From Gordionus sp. m RMFG-2023 (lineage: Eukaryota; Nematomorpha; Gordioida; Chordodea; Parachordodidae), in contig NC_088775.1 of the NCBI RefSeq assembly GCF_954871325.1, positions 4,141,475 to 4,205,474 of the forward strand: DNA of 64,000 bases, in the 5' to 3' direction. Each line of letters begins with the position of its first letter. Within the stretch, counting starts at the first letter, position 1. Made by a program: the position numbers and the translations under genes. Of the stretch, positions 21,281 to 32,634 are shown one piece after another. The notes under the pieces are model-generated. The model searched no databases, had not been told where the DNA came from, and worked only from the letters and a program-made list of their open reading frames with translations.

Positions 21281-24075
21281 CAGGGTTGTGCATTTGACCG
21301 GTCAAATACAATTCGGTCAATTGACCGATATTTGACATGGTCAAATTCAAATAAATGTTTTTTACACCAATATTAACTTTATTTTACATTTATATAATAT
21401 TATAATAAATCTATGTATAATAATAAATATCATAATATTTTTTAATTCATTCTATAGTCAATGTTTCACCCTCCGTGGCAGAGTCTTGTTCCGATTCATA
21501 TTCAATAACATTATTTTCTTTAATATTTTTAATCAATCTTAAATTATGATACACTCTTACTAATTTTCCTGCTGTAGAAGCCTTTAATCTATTTCTGTTT
21601 TTCGTGTGAATATTGCCCCAAACCGACCAATTTCTTTCAGAAGAAGAAGTCGAACTAGGAAATGTTAGTAAAATATTAGCGACTTCTCTTAATGGGCAAG
21701 GTGGACAAAATGCATTCCACCAACTTGAGGCCGAAATTTGATTGTTTCTTATGGAAGTTACAACTTTCCACATATTATGGCTATTAAATATACCGCTTTT
21801 GCTTCTGAAATTTACTATATTACTCAAAATATTTTGATTATCACCATCTTGTAAAATACCCAATTCTTTTATTATATTACATGCTTCATCAAATTCAGTA
21901 TTAGTAAGATGCTCTCCTTGATATTGGGGGTCCAATAAATAAGCAGCATTGTGAGCACATGTATTTAGATCAGTTTTTCTCTTTTCAAACATAACCTTAA
22001 TTTTTTTTCTTGAGGTGGAGAAAATATAGAATCATAGCATGATTGTATTATGTGTTTTTCCAAATTAATCATCTCGTTTTTTACTTGGGCCAAAGTACAT
22101 TTATCCCCTTGCACTTTCAACAATGAGGTAGCTAAAGGTTGGAGTATAGCTAAAAATTTTAAATTTTTCGTCCAAAATTCTTCGTTTAATATATTATTGG
22201 TAATTTCTATGGGACAATTATCACAAACAGCTTCTTCAACAACTGATGCTTTTAGAGCTTTCTTGCATATTTGAATTTGCTCCATACATTTTATTGACGA
22301 TGCCCATCTTGTTTGGCTAATTGTACTTAATGTAGATGGTATGCCATGAAGATTCTTATTACGGGAAAATACTGCAGCTGGTATGTGTTTATTCTTGAAA
22401 AATTTAACAATTTTTTTAATTATTGAAATATGGTCACTGAAGGCGTCCAATCTTTCAAAATCGTGAAAGAATAACTGCAATGTATGCGCTGCACAACCAT
22501 AACATTGTATATGATTATAAATAGATTCAGATTTTAGAATTCTCCAGGCTGCTTTCATGTTAGCGGCATTATCAGTAACTAAAGTACCGGATTCAATTCA
22601 TGAATTACATTTTTAAATTCCTGGGCAATATAATCTGCCGTATGGCGATTTTCCTCATTATTTAGAAATTTGTAGAACACTGGAACAGGCGTCATCATCA
22701 TAAAATTAATAATACTCTCGTTTCTAATGTTGCTCCAGCCATCTGATACAATTGATAAGTAAGGAGCTTTATCTATTATATCTGCAACTCTCACCTCCAT
22801 ATCACCTGACGCTTTGTCTAGAAGATATCCAGCCAGCTGCCTTCTCCTGGGTAATGTGTAAATAGGACGTATTTTTTTTTTAAATTCTTGGATGTAGGGA
22901 TTTTCAGTGATGTGGAAAGGTAAATTGCTCGCATATACAGCCTTTGCAAACAATTGATCCATTTTTTTCTTTGGGATTAATTCTATCTATGAAACCGGTT
23001 ATACAAGATTGAGATTTATATTTAATCGCCTTGCTTGTAGATTGATTAGAAATAATGGAATCAAATTCTCCTGAGTCACAAGACAAAATATTGTTCATTT
23101 GATAATCATTCTCACTAATTTCACCCAATTCTTCATTAGAGTTAGACTTAGAAGTATTACAAATTACATTTGTGATATTTTTTGTAGAGGTTGATATTTT
23201 GGAATTTGAATAAAATTTTTCCTTAATTATAACAGGGCTTATAGTACAGCTGCTTAATAAATGTTTGACCATTCTATCAACGTGGGTGATATAGGACATC
23301 TTGCAAAACTTGCACACCGCTTTAACTGATTTACCATCGCGTACTTCTTGAAAAGGTTTAAAAACATGATGCTTTGGTTTGACCATAATCCCTAATACAT
23401 TAAAATTTAACAAAAAATGATTTTGATTATTGTAAAGTTAATCAATCTTAACTATTTTATAATTATCGACCAATTATTCCAATAATTTCTTAATATTATA
23501 AATATAATATAATATATATAACTTTTTACCAGAATTGAATAATATTCCGTAAATCTGACCAGAACAATTAAAATGAAAATTAATTTTAAAAACCAAATAT
23601 AGCAAGTGTAAGTAAAACAAATGAGAATTAATATAATTTATACTCGGCTAAATATTAAATAAAATTTAAATTTATTAAAAAATAAGAATGAAAAAATTAT
23701 ATTATGATTATAATAAATCGGGTATTTTTATTTTTTTTAAGAAAAATGAATTGAAAAAAATAAAGAAGGCGAGAAACGGCAATGATTAGGCAAAAAAATA
23801 ACTAAAAATATTACTATATTTAGAAAAATTACATATTTATATTTTAACAATAAATAAATTCTTTTGTTTTTAACAATTCATGATACAAATAATTTTTTAA
23901 ATAATTGTAACCTAATAAGATTGATAAACATGCTTTTAATGCATACTAGTTAATTATATCAAAATATTTATCCGCCATTAATATTTTAGAGTATTTGACC
24001 GTATTTGACCGGTCAAATACTCCTCCGGTCAATTGACCGTATTTGACCGGTCAATTGACCGACATGCCAACCCTG
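21281..24075 (-). mobile_element. hAT DNA transposon, nearly complete
   Basis: 2795 bp with CAGGGTTG termini (CAACCCTG at the right) and a perfect 8-bp target-site duplication ATTTGAAT at 21273-21280 and 24076-24083. The empty site is visible in the sister repeat at about 38975-38995. Both ends carry palindromic subterminal copies of ATTTGACCGGTCAAAT and GGTCAATTGACC. One minus-strand transposase gene fills the interior. Insertion postdates the duplication of its host repeat and looks young. Confidence 0.9.
21447..23413 (-). pseudogene. hAT transposase with BED finger and DDE residues
   Basis: Order on the minus strand: BED-type zinc finger (VCKFCKMSYITHVDRMVKHL, 23413-22904 frame), RNase H-like region with YLSIVSDGWSN (first Asp), VTDNAANMKAAWRI (second Asp), CAAHTLQLF and TRWASS, then the C-terminal dimerisation part SASSWWNAF and STSSSERNWSVWG (Glu). 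About 640 codons in all, close to the usual length. Three frame changes interrupt it (near 22970, 22600 and 22000), two of them in or next to A runs; no other damage is evident. Either recently inactivated or, for the A-run cases, possible sequencing error. Start likely at 23413 or at the Met at 23386. Confidence 0.85.
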
Positions 24076-25345
24076 ATTTGAATATTTGAATCATGCTGTT
24101 TTTATAACAGATTTATAAAGAAAATGTCAATATATCTATTCGCTAGATGGCGCAATGTATTAATGAATTATATTTTCAAAATAAATTATAAGGAATTATA
24201 AATGTCTATCCTTAGAAGTATTTCCAAGGTGGATTAAAATATTAAAATAGGTATTGTGTGTTTTTGGTTAAAAAAAATTATTATTACAAAATTTTATATT
24301 GTTATATTAATAATATAGTTTTAAATTAACTAGGGCAATCATAAAATATCAAGTTGAATGTGTAATATTGATAGCTTCTTTACAAAAAGGAGGTGTTTAA
24401 GGGTGTCTAATTTAATTTAAATATGAGATGCTTCACTCCCCCCCCCCCACATTACTCCTTTGGCGGGCCCTTCTGCAGGTTTATAAGTAGAAATATATAT
24501 CTTTTATTATAATATACATAAATCGCTAATCAAAATATTTATATAACACAAATGTCAGATTATATTCCCCTCATAACTAATATTTTTTTAAAAAAAAATT
24601 GAATTAGAAACTATACCAAGTTCGACATTCTATCTAATTCATTTGGTATGGAGCCATGCATGCAAGGAAAAAAATTTAACTCTATCGATCCTATTCATTT
24701 TTATTTTATTGGTCATAAGACGAATCAGACCTTATATATCCCTCTAAGCTAACTAATTGGCTTCAAAGGACAAACTTCTTTCCAAGGAGCTTTCCTAGAT
24801 TTTACCTTAAATCCTTTGCTTTTCATCTACCATTTTGTATTATATATTTATTCTAAATTTTTTTAAGATAACCTAATTATTTATCGTTATCGTTATTTTA
24901 AGATCGGCAAAGCCAGAATAACGTCTGTGATTTTTTTTGAATTGAACGATCTAGCCTGGTCGAATCGGGCAAAATTTAGGGAATTTTTTATGATATTATG
25001 ATAAAAAAAATTTAAAAACCGTGCCAATAAAAGTTTATTATTTTGACTCAAAGAAATAGTAAATATTCTAAATACGCCACCTCGTGGATTTTTATATATT
25101 TATATTTTAAAAATATTCATTTATTAAAAATAATTTACATATATTTACAATATTATATAACCATGTATTGACAATAATATATTACTTGCAAATATTTTAA
25201 TACTTTCTAAATTTTTAATAAAAAATATATTTCCCATCTTATATAATGTTTAAACTTGTATATTTTTTTTTACTATATTATTTTTTTATTAGAGATAAAT
25301 AAAAAAATTAGATTTTTAAAATTGCAACATTATTTTGTATATAGT

Positions 25346-25619
25346 TGTTGCGTTATTCTAATTTCTTAATCTTATTATATATTTTTATAATCTAATTTTT
25401 TGTTATTTGATATAATCTAATTTTATTTTATAAACGGCGTAACCTTACTTTTTTAATATTATTTTACTTTTTTGTATTTCGTTTATATTCTAATTTGGAC
25501 GTATAAAAAATGTATATAATAGAAGTGTGAAATGGAAAAAATAGTATTAATAGTATTAATAAAGTTATATATAAATAAACACCTTTTTACTTTTGTGCAC
25601 ATATTCATGTTACTCTACA
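25346..25619 (+). repeat. 5' LTR
   Basis: 274 bp, begins TGTTGCGTTATTC and ends TTACTCTACA; aligned base for base with the 3' copy. Confidence 0.95.
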
Positions 25620-25637
25620 TGGTGCTCCACTTTTGGC
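25620..25637 (+). other. primer-binding site
   Basis: TGGTGCTCCACTTTTGGC directly follows the 5' LTR. The initial TGG is what a tRNA 3' CCA would pair with. The tRNA used was not identified. Confidence 0.6.
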
Positions 25638-25793
25638 AAAAGAAACTCGCCTCATGGAAATTTTTTTTTTAAAAATAAAGTTTTTTTCCCTTTGTAAATA
25701 TGGTTAATAAAAAAAATTATAAAATGGTACAAACAATTCTATATAAGATGGATAAAAAAAGGGTAAGTCATTTCAAAATTATTTTCATCAATT

Positions 25794-26030
25794 ATGTTCG
25801 CCTTCAAAGTACTAAATGTACCCCATCAAATTTCCATCTACGATATTTTATTTGATTTAACTTATAATTGCGATGTCAACTTTTCTAGGATAAACGGTAC
25901 GGAGGATGTGCTGTTTGAATTTATGAATTTAAGAGACATGATAAATTGCTTTGAATTATTAAACGGGAAACACTATATTTACAGCGATAGTGATTTCATT
26001 GAATTAATTTGTATATTCGTTAAAACATAA
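25794..26030 (+). CDS. small leader ORF of the Gypsy element
   Basis: A 78-codon frame between the primer-binding site and gag, starting MFAFKVLNVPHQISIYDILF. Its aromatic beta-rich pattern faintly recalls a small RNA-binding fold, but no motif is certain. A separate ORF ahead of gag is not standard for the family, so it may be chance, part of the fossil, or an accessory frame. No function is assigned. Confidence 0.3.
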   Translation: MFAFKVLNVPHQISIYDILFDLTYNCDVNFSRINGTEDVLFEFMNLRDMINCFELLNGKHYIYSDSDFIELICIFVKT

Positions 26031-26105
26031 ATAGTTATACCAAAACTTGAATTAATAAAATAATAAATGTTATAATTGCTTATTTATGTGTCTTATTAAT
26101 TAAAT

Positions 26106-27530
26106 ATGGAAATTAAACAAGAATTTACACATAAGATCCCTAAGTTAGTGGGTCCTCTTACTGAAATTTATTTAGACAGAATATTAAATTACTTTTCGAC
26201 CAGTACATTATCGGACTCTATTAAAATTAATACTTTGCTTAATAATTTATCAGACGAAGTTTTTGACGACATTAAGGCAATTTGTTCTGATACCGATATT
26301 TTAGATCTTAAAATTGTGATTAAAAAGTTAACCTATCTTTTACCAGCGCTAAATTTAAATACAATTAATAAATTTAATCTTCTTCAACAAAACTCATCAG
26401 AGAGTTTTATGCTGTGGTACATTAGAGTATCGAAACTTCATAAGAAATGTAATTTTTTGGACGATAGTAGATTAAAAGAGAAATTACGGACATCTACCTT
26501 AAACGATAAGATTAAATACAAATTCTCCAAAAATTTTGACCTTACATTGAATCAGATGGTGGAATTAGGGGTGAAATTGGATTCTAGTAATATTAAGTCG
26601 GAGGATAATGATATAAGTTATATAAATAAGGATAAAAAGTCCGATAAAGATAAAAATTTTTGCAGTAGAAGTGATAATAATTTTAGAAATAATTTTAGAA
26701 ATAATTATGATAATAGATATAGGAATGGGAATTACAATAATAATTTTAGATACAATTATGGTAATAATAATTCGCGATACCACGATAATTATAACAATTA
26801 TAACTATAACAATTATCGCTATAATAATAATAATCAATCGAATTATGGTAGAAATAATACATGGTATGATAATAATCAAAGAAAACAAATCCAATACGGT
26901 GACGGAAATCATAACAATTACCAATCTTATTACAACAATTCAAATAATTATAGAGGTAATGATAATAATCAGAGAAAGCAAATACAATATAATAACAACT
27001 CAAATAATTATAGAGGTAATGATAATAATCAGAGAAAGCAAATACAATATAACAACTCAAATAATTATAGAAGTGGCGACGAAAATAATAGAAAGCAAAT
27101 ACAATACAATAATGATTACAACATGAATATTGAAGAAATTATTGAAGAAAAAGGCGACTCTACAAAGAACAAAGATAATAATGATTTTAATGTCAACAAT
27201 TTATCTGGCGATATGATTAATGACAAAGATAACGCTTTTATGACTACTTTAAAAGTGAACGACATTGTTACTTGTATGCAAGTGGACACTGGATCCAAAT
27301 ACACTATTATACCTCATGGTCTGGCTAAAAAACTTGGTATTAGAGATCTTAAGAAATCCGAGCTACAACTCACTGCTTATGATGGGAAATTAATCAAAAT
27401 CATAGGAACTATTCAAGTTAAAGTGACTTATGATGGTATTTCCAAATACTTACAAGCGGTAGTGGTTGAATCAAGTAAAAATGCCTTGTTGGGACGTATG
27501 TGGATCAGCTTTCAAAAATATTTTAAATAA
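26106..27530 (+). CDS. gag and retropepsin region of the Gypsy element
   Basis: 474 codons. Residues 1 to about 165 look like a helical capsid-type gag. Residues about 190 to 340 are an Asn/Tyr/Arg-rich low-complexity tract, including three to four copies of a 20-residue unit (SNNYRGNDNNQRKQIQYNNN; 60-bp repeats at about 26940-27117). Residues about 385 to 474 are an aspartic protease with VDTGSKYTIIP near 393 and ALLGRMW near the end. There is no CCHC zinc knuckle; the basic, Asn-rich tract may stand in for RNA binding. The next region lies in a different frame, as is common in the family. Confidence 0.85.
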   Translation: MEIKQEFTHKIPKLVGPLTEIYLDRILNYFSTSTLSDSIKINTLLNNLSDEVFDDIKAICSDTDILDLKIVIKKLTYLLPALNLNTINKFNLLQQNSSESFMLWYIRVSKLHKKCNFLDDSRLKEKLRTSTLNDKIKYKFSKNFDLTLNQMVELGVKLDSSNIKSEDNDISYINKDKKSDKDKNFCSRSDNNFRNNFRNNYDNRYRNGNYNNNFRYNYGNNNSRYHDNYNNYNYNNYRYNNNNQSNYGRNNTWYDNNQRKQIQYGDGNHNNYQSYYNNSNNYRGNDNNQRKQIQYNNNSNNYRGNDNNQRKQIQYNNSNNYRSGDENNRKQIQYNNDYNMNIEEIIEEKGDSTKNKDNNDFNVNNLSGDMINDKDNAFMTTLKVNDIVTCMQVDTGSKYTIIPHGLAKKLGIRDLKKSELQLTAYDGKLIKIIGTIQVKVTYDGISKYLQAVVVESSKNALLGRMWISFQKYFK

Positions 27531-30215
27531 ATTTATAGCAAATATTGACACTAATTATGAAGATGAAATAAAAAAATTGATTAAAGAGTGTAAATCGAAA
27601 TTAACTAATGGGCCAATCAACAAAGCAAGTGTCAAGTTACATTTAAGAAGTGATGCCCAACCTAAAATTATACCGCCTAGACGTATTCCTTATTTAAAAA
27701 TTGATCTTGTTAGTAATGAACTCAAAAAATGGATACATGATAAAATAATTGAGCCGGTGAATGATGTCCGATGGGCAAGTCCTGTTACCGCTGTTTACAA
27801 AGAAGATGGGAGCATTAGGCTTTGCGCTGATTTTAAGGAGACTGTAAACCCAGCTCTAGAAGAGATACCCTCTATCACGAATTAATGATCTAATTGCTAA
27901 ACTTTCGGAAGGAAAGAAATTTACGAAGATTGACTTTAAAAATGCTTTCTTACAGATTCCAATTGATAAAAGTTGCAGAAATATTTTAACCATATCTACG
28001 CATAAGGGATATTACCAATTTACTAGACTTCCTTTTGGGCTTAAGACCTCATCTGCAATTTTTCAACAGATTATGGATCAAATCTTCGGTGACATGGATG
28101 ACGTTATATTTTATATTGATGATTTACTTATAACTGGAAAAAATGATGAAGCCCACCTAAACAACATAAAAAAAGTATTTGATAGGATATCATCGTATGG
28201 GCTAATACCTAACTTTAATAAAAGTGCGTTCTTTAAAAACAAAGTGAGGTTCCTGGGTCATGATATTGACGCTAAGGGGATTCATGCTAATCACGACAAA
28301 ATTGAAGCAATAATTAATATGCCAGAACCAAAATCAGCTGCTGAATTATCAACATTTCTGGGAATGGCTGGCTACTATAGAAAATTTTTGAACAATTTTG
28401 CGGAAATTGCCGATCCTCTTTATAAGATTGTCAATAAAGAAAAATGGGCTTGGAACCTAGAACACTCTAAAAGTTTTAATGATCTAAAGAAGTTAATTAG
28501 TCTTCCACCTGCTTTGACATATTTTAACCCTGAATTACCTATAGGGATAGCCACTGACGCATCAAAATGTGGTTTAGGAGCTGTACTATTTCATATTGAA
28601 AAAAATGGTAAAGAAAAATCTATAGCTTTCGCGTCGAGAACTTTATTAAAGTCTGAAATGAACTATACCAATATTGAGCGTGAGGTTCTCGCTATAATGT
28701 TCGCTATAAAGAGATTTCAGGAATATTTAATCGGCTCAAAATTTACAATTATTACTGACCATAAGCCTCTAGTTCACATCTTCACCAAGGGTCTTAAGGA
28801 TAATAGCACCATGTCGTTAAGACTCCAGAAGTGGAATATTACATTAGGAGGATATGATTTTTATAAAGTATAAAGCCGGTAAATATAATGTTGTTCCTGA
28901 TTGCCTTTCAAGATTACCACAAGAAGGTCGTGATGAAACTATTGAAGATGTAACCATAATAAATGAATATGAGGATTTACCTATTAACTTTGATCAAATT
29001 CGTAATGAAACTTTGAAAGATACGGAATTAAAACAAGTCATAAATGATATTAATAACAACAGACCTATAATGAATAATATTTATAAAAACATTGAATTGG
29101 AATTAAGTATAATTAAGGATTGTCTTTACAAAAGCAATAAAATCATAATTCCGTCTTCTATGAGAAAAACTATATTACAGTCATTACATGAAGGTCACTT
29201 GGGAGCAAAATCAAATCCTTAGCCAAAGATTACATGTGGTGGCCTGGTATAAATAATGATATCGTTATGGAAGTGAAAAGTTGTGACGATTGTAATATAT
29301 ATCACGATAATCCTATAAAGATACAAAAACCATGGGTTTCGGCAACCAAACCGTTTGAAAGGATACATATAGATTATGCGGGTCCGTTTTTCACAAAAAA
29401 TTGGTTGATAATAGTCGATGCCTACAGCAAATTTCCTATTATTATTCCTGTTAAAAATATTACGACTGATGTTACTTTAAAAGAAATCTTTAAAACTATT
29501 TCGCTATACGGAATACCTGAAACTATAGTTACTGATAACGGCACTAACTTTACGAGTAACGATTTTGAAAAATTTTGCAACAATTTTGGTATTAAACATG
29601 TGCTTACATCTGCTTATCACCAGCAATCCAATGGCCAGGTTGAACGCATGGTTAGAACGTTCAAAACACATATGAAAAGGAATATTAAAATAGACCCAGA
29701 TATCGCACTTAGCAAATTTTTACTTAATTACAGAAATACGCGTAATGATACTACAGGAGTTACACCATCACAGAGAATGTTTAATCGAGATATTAGAATT
29801 GGACTTATTAAAACCGATGGAGGAGAAGGAGAATAAAATAAACGTTACTTTACCACGAAATAGAACTTTTAATGTAGGAGATTTTGTTTGGTATAAAATA
29901 CAAGGTGATGATAAATGGTGCAAAGGTATGATCACACATAAAGAAAGTGATATGATGTTCCAAATTAAGACTGAGAAAGGTATTTTGAGGAGACATTTAG
30001 ATCAAATAAGAATTAGAAACTGTTTTAACACAATTATTAACTATGACTCTAAGGATTCTTTTAAGGAGGGAAGTATGGACGAAAATATAAAAATTACTGA
30101 TAATAACGATACAACACCTATCTTTAGACCTGTGCGAATTAAAAAAACCTGCTTATTTAAAAGACTATGTAACTTAAAATATAAAATAAATGTTAAATTG
30201 CATAAACTAAATTAA
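27530..30215 (+). pseudogene. pol region: reverse transcriptase, RNase H, integrase
   Basis: Approximate parts: reverse transcriptase 27600-28400 (ASPVTAVYKEDGSIRLCADF, LPFGLKTSSAIFQ, and the catalytic FYIDDLL box); RNase H 28500-28870 (GIATDASKCGLGAVLF, LTDHKPL-type IITDHKPLVH); integrase 29150-29830 with an H2C2 zinc-binding part, WWPG, and the DDE core (HIDYAGPF, VTDNGTNFTS, NGQVERMVRTF); and a C-terminal tail with GDFVWYKIQGDD and RRHLDQIR. IDYAGPF and RRHLDQIR are typical of animal Mag-like elements. The region is broken and treated as a fossil. Confidence 0.9.
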
Positions 30216-30583
30216 ATATTAAAACGCTTATATTAAAACGCAAAAAATTAAAACGCTAAAAATATAACAATCTTATTGATTTATCATTCTTCATTTATTC
30301 TTATGATGAACTATTATTTCTTATTCGTAACTTACTGATAATAACGATTTTGAAAAATGATAATAATAACAACTGAGTACTACCAAGTAAGCTATGATTA
30401 ATGGAGACAATTTACGATATGGATATCAAGCTTGTGATCAAACAAACCAACGTGCAAAATCGAATTGATCAAACCAACGATTGGGACAAGCCAACGTTAT
30501 GATGATTTGTGATACAACTTGATTACCAAAATGATAAACCACTTGGACAACAAACTCTCTATGACTTCTCCGATGAAATTATC

Positions 30584-30596
30584 AGAAGAGGGAGAA
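30584..30596 (+). other. polypurine tract
   Basis: AGAAGAGGGAGAA immediately precedes the 3' LTR, where plus-strand priming would start. Confidence 0.8.
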
Positions 30597-30870
30597 TGTT
30601 GCGTTATTCTAATTTCTTAATCTTATTATATATTTTTATAATCTAATTTTTTGTTATTTGTTATAATCTAATATTATTTTATAAACGGCGTAACCTTACT
30701 TTTTTAATATTATTTTACTTTTTTGTATTTCGTTTATATTCTAATTTGGACATATAAAAAATGTATATAATAGAAGTGTGAAATGGAAAAAATAGTATTA
30801 ATAGTATTAATAAAGTTATATATAAATAAACACCTTTTTACTTTTGTGCACATATTCATGTTACTCTACA
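30597..30870 (+). repeat. 3' LTR
   Basis: 274 bp, begins TGTTGCGTTATTC and ends TTACTCTACA, about 99 percent identical to the 5' LTR. A TATAAA-like stretch and AATAAA-type signals (ATTAATAAAG, AATAAACACC) lie in the second half, suitable for 3' end formation. Confidence 0.95.
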
Positions 30871-30875
30871 ATAGT

Positions 30876-31402
30876 TAATTTCAACATTTGTTAAATTTTT
30901 AGTATTTTAGCTAGTTGTGAAGTTCTTAATTTTTACATAAACTATATAGGGTATTCTAGTTTAACAACTTTCAACTTAAAATATAAATAATTCGTTTGTA
31001 TTATTACCTTCAATGATATTATTAGATTTACATTGTCATGTCTTTATTAGTATAATCAATGTTCATTATATTTTATATATTAATCTATTTATATGTTATA
31101 TTATATACATTGATCGGTTTTAACACCATATACATATCTTCAGGTATAAATATTTTAGATTATTTAGGTTATATATAAGGTCAATCTTAAAATCTTTAGG
31201 TTCCCCTAAATTATATCGATAAACTTGAACCTAAAATAAAGTGATAAATTTTATCCTTATTTATCCCAATTTCTCCCAGATATGATATTACTTTTTATTT
31301 AGCGGTTTTAATGCTCTAATACTTCTATGAAAGAATGACTTTAATCCTTCTACGAGCAAACTACAGTTAATATACAGTACTTTCTCATTCATTACTTTAA
31401 AT
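30876..31402. other. gene-poor AT-rich stretch
   Basis: No feature recognised between the Gypsy element and the foldback at 31403. Confidence 0.4.
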
Positions 31403-31814
31403 CAGAGTTGTACAAAAGATCTTCTTTGAAGATTTTTGAGCGAGATCTAGCTCAAAAATTTGAGCAAGATCTTTGAAGATCGTAAAATTTGAAGATCTTT
31501 TATTTTTTAAAAATTTTGTGTAACGATCTTCAACTGCGATCAACGATCTTCAAAAATCTTCAAGATATTTATTTTTTTACCCCTTTATTAAAAGCCCAGA
31601 TGTTTTTCAATTTTCATCAAGGCAGGAGGAGAGATAAAACATAAAAGAAATATTATATTAATAAAATTGAAAAACATCTGGGCTTTTAATAAAGGGGTAA
31701 AAAAATAAATATCATGAAGATCTTTGAAGATCGTTACACAAAATTTTTAAAAAATAAAAGATCTTCAAATTTTACGATCTTGATCTTTTTATTTTGAGCA
31801 AATGTACAACTCTG
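31403..31814. mobile_element. 412-bp foldback element, CAGAGTTG ends
   Basis: Starts CAGAGTTGTACA and ends TGTACAACTCTG. The arms are about 180-200 bases and nearly perfect over long stretches (TTACCCCTTTATTAAAAGCC against its complement), leaving a loop of about 50 bases (31616-31664). The arms are full of AAGATCTTC/GAAGATCTT motifs. The termini suggest hAT, but the flanks (CTTTAAAT, CTAGGTAG) do not form a duplication, so the target site may have been altered. Transcripts would fold into one long hairpin. Confidence 0.7.
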
Positions 31815-32634
31815 CTAGGTAGTAGTTTAGGTTTATTTCTTATATAACTAGCTAATAATGTATTCAGTCATTCTAATTTTAGTTACTCCGTATTGTATAC
31901 ATTCTAATTTTAGTTTCTCCGTATTGTATATTAAAAATTAATCTACAAATTAAATAAATTCTTTAAATTTCCGGCGCATATGTTATTGTAATTATTTTCT
32001 CTTTTCTCTTTCAAGCGCCGTTTTGATTTTGATTTGATTTATATCTCTCTGTTTATGTAAAATATTTTTGCACATGTAATATTTTTATAATCATTTTTCT
32101 TCATTTAAGTTCCTTTGTCTCGTTTTTTGGAGAAAACTTTTATTATAGTTTTAAATGTGAAATATTATTCACCTTCATTTGTATTTGGCAATAAAAAATG
32201 GTAACATAATTAAGATAAATGGAAGTAAAATGCCTAACTTTAACATTTGGAATTGTTTTCCCTTGAATCCTATAGTCTCAGAATTTGTATTTAAACTTAA
32301 GTTCATTTTAGTTTTTTAACTCTAAAGGGGTTCTATTACCCTCCTTTACTGGGCTCTTTGAAATTGGAGACCACCTCATAATAATAATAATATCCATAAA
32401 ATTGTGTTGTCTAGTGTAGTATAATGGGTTAGTACCATTGTAAATTATCTTAGAAGGTCTCTTTTTAAATATACATATTATACGGCTCCTAAGTAGTACA
32501 TAATGAGGTAGCCTTCTCCGTTATATACTATTACCACACTAATACTTTTCTCCCAAATTACATTTTGTATTTTACTTATAATTAATTCCAACGTTTTTAT
32601 TTCTCTTTATTGGTTCTATTCATTGGTTCTCTAG
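31815..32634. other. AT-rich stretch ahead of the LINE endonuclease
   Basis: A repeated TAATTTTAGTT(A/T)CTCCGTATTGTATA occurs twice at 31875-31930. The later part (about 32200-32634) probably includes the LINE 5' region (for example CTACTGGGCTC-type sequence near 32345), but its boundary cannot be fixed. A short ATA/ATAATA run lies at 32379-32395. Confidence 0.35.

Larger units (their letters stand above)
21165..25345 (+). repeat. family A macrorepeat, unit 2 (split by hAT)
   Basis: Starts near ACTTCGTAACCAATTAATTA, is interrupted by the hAT element at 21281-24075, and resumes with the CTAGATGGCGC motif (24143-24153) and the ATACGCCACCTCGTGG motif (25073-25088). It is broken again by the Gypsy element at 25346. 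Its 24170-25060 part is most like 33480-34340. Confidence 0.65.
25346..30870 (+). mobile_element. Ty3/Gypsy LTR retrotransposon (Mag-like)
   Basis: 5525 bp with two 274-bp LTRs, TG...CA ends, a 5-bp target-site duplication ATAGT (25341-25345 and 30871-30875), a primer-binding site and a polypurine tract. Part order is gag, protease, reverse transcriptase, RNase H, integrase, which is the Ty3/Gypsy order. No chromodomain is evident. The LTRs differ at only about three positions (about 99 percent identity), so the insertion is young. The internal region is broken in about four or five places, so the copy is a fossil and not a working element. It inserted into a family A macrorepeat. Confidence 0.95.

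Noticed and set aside
26565-27126. Long reading frames on both strands across the Asn-rich gag tract
   Set aside because: They are by-products of AAT/ATT-rich repeats over the real gag frame.
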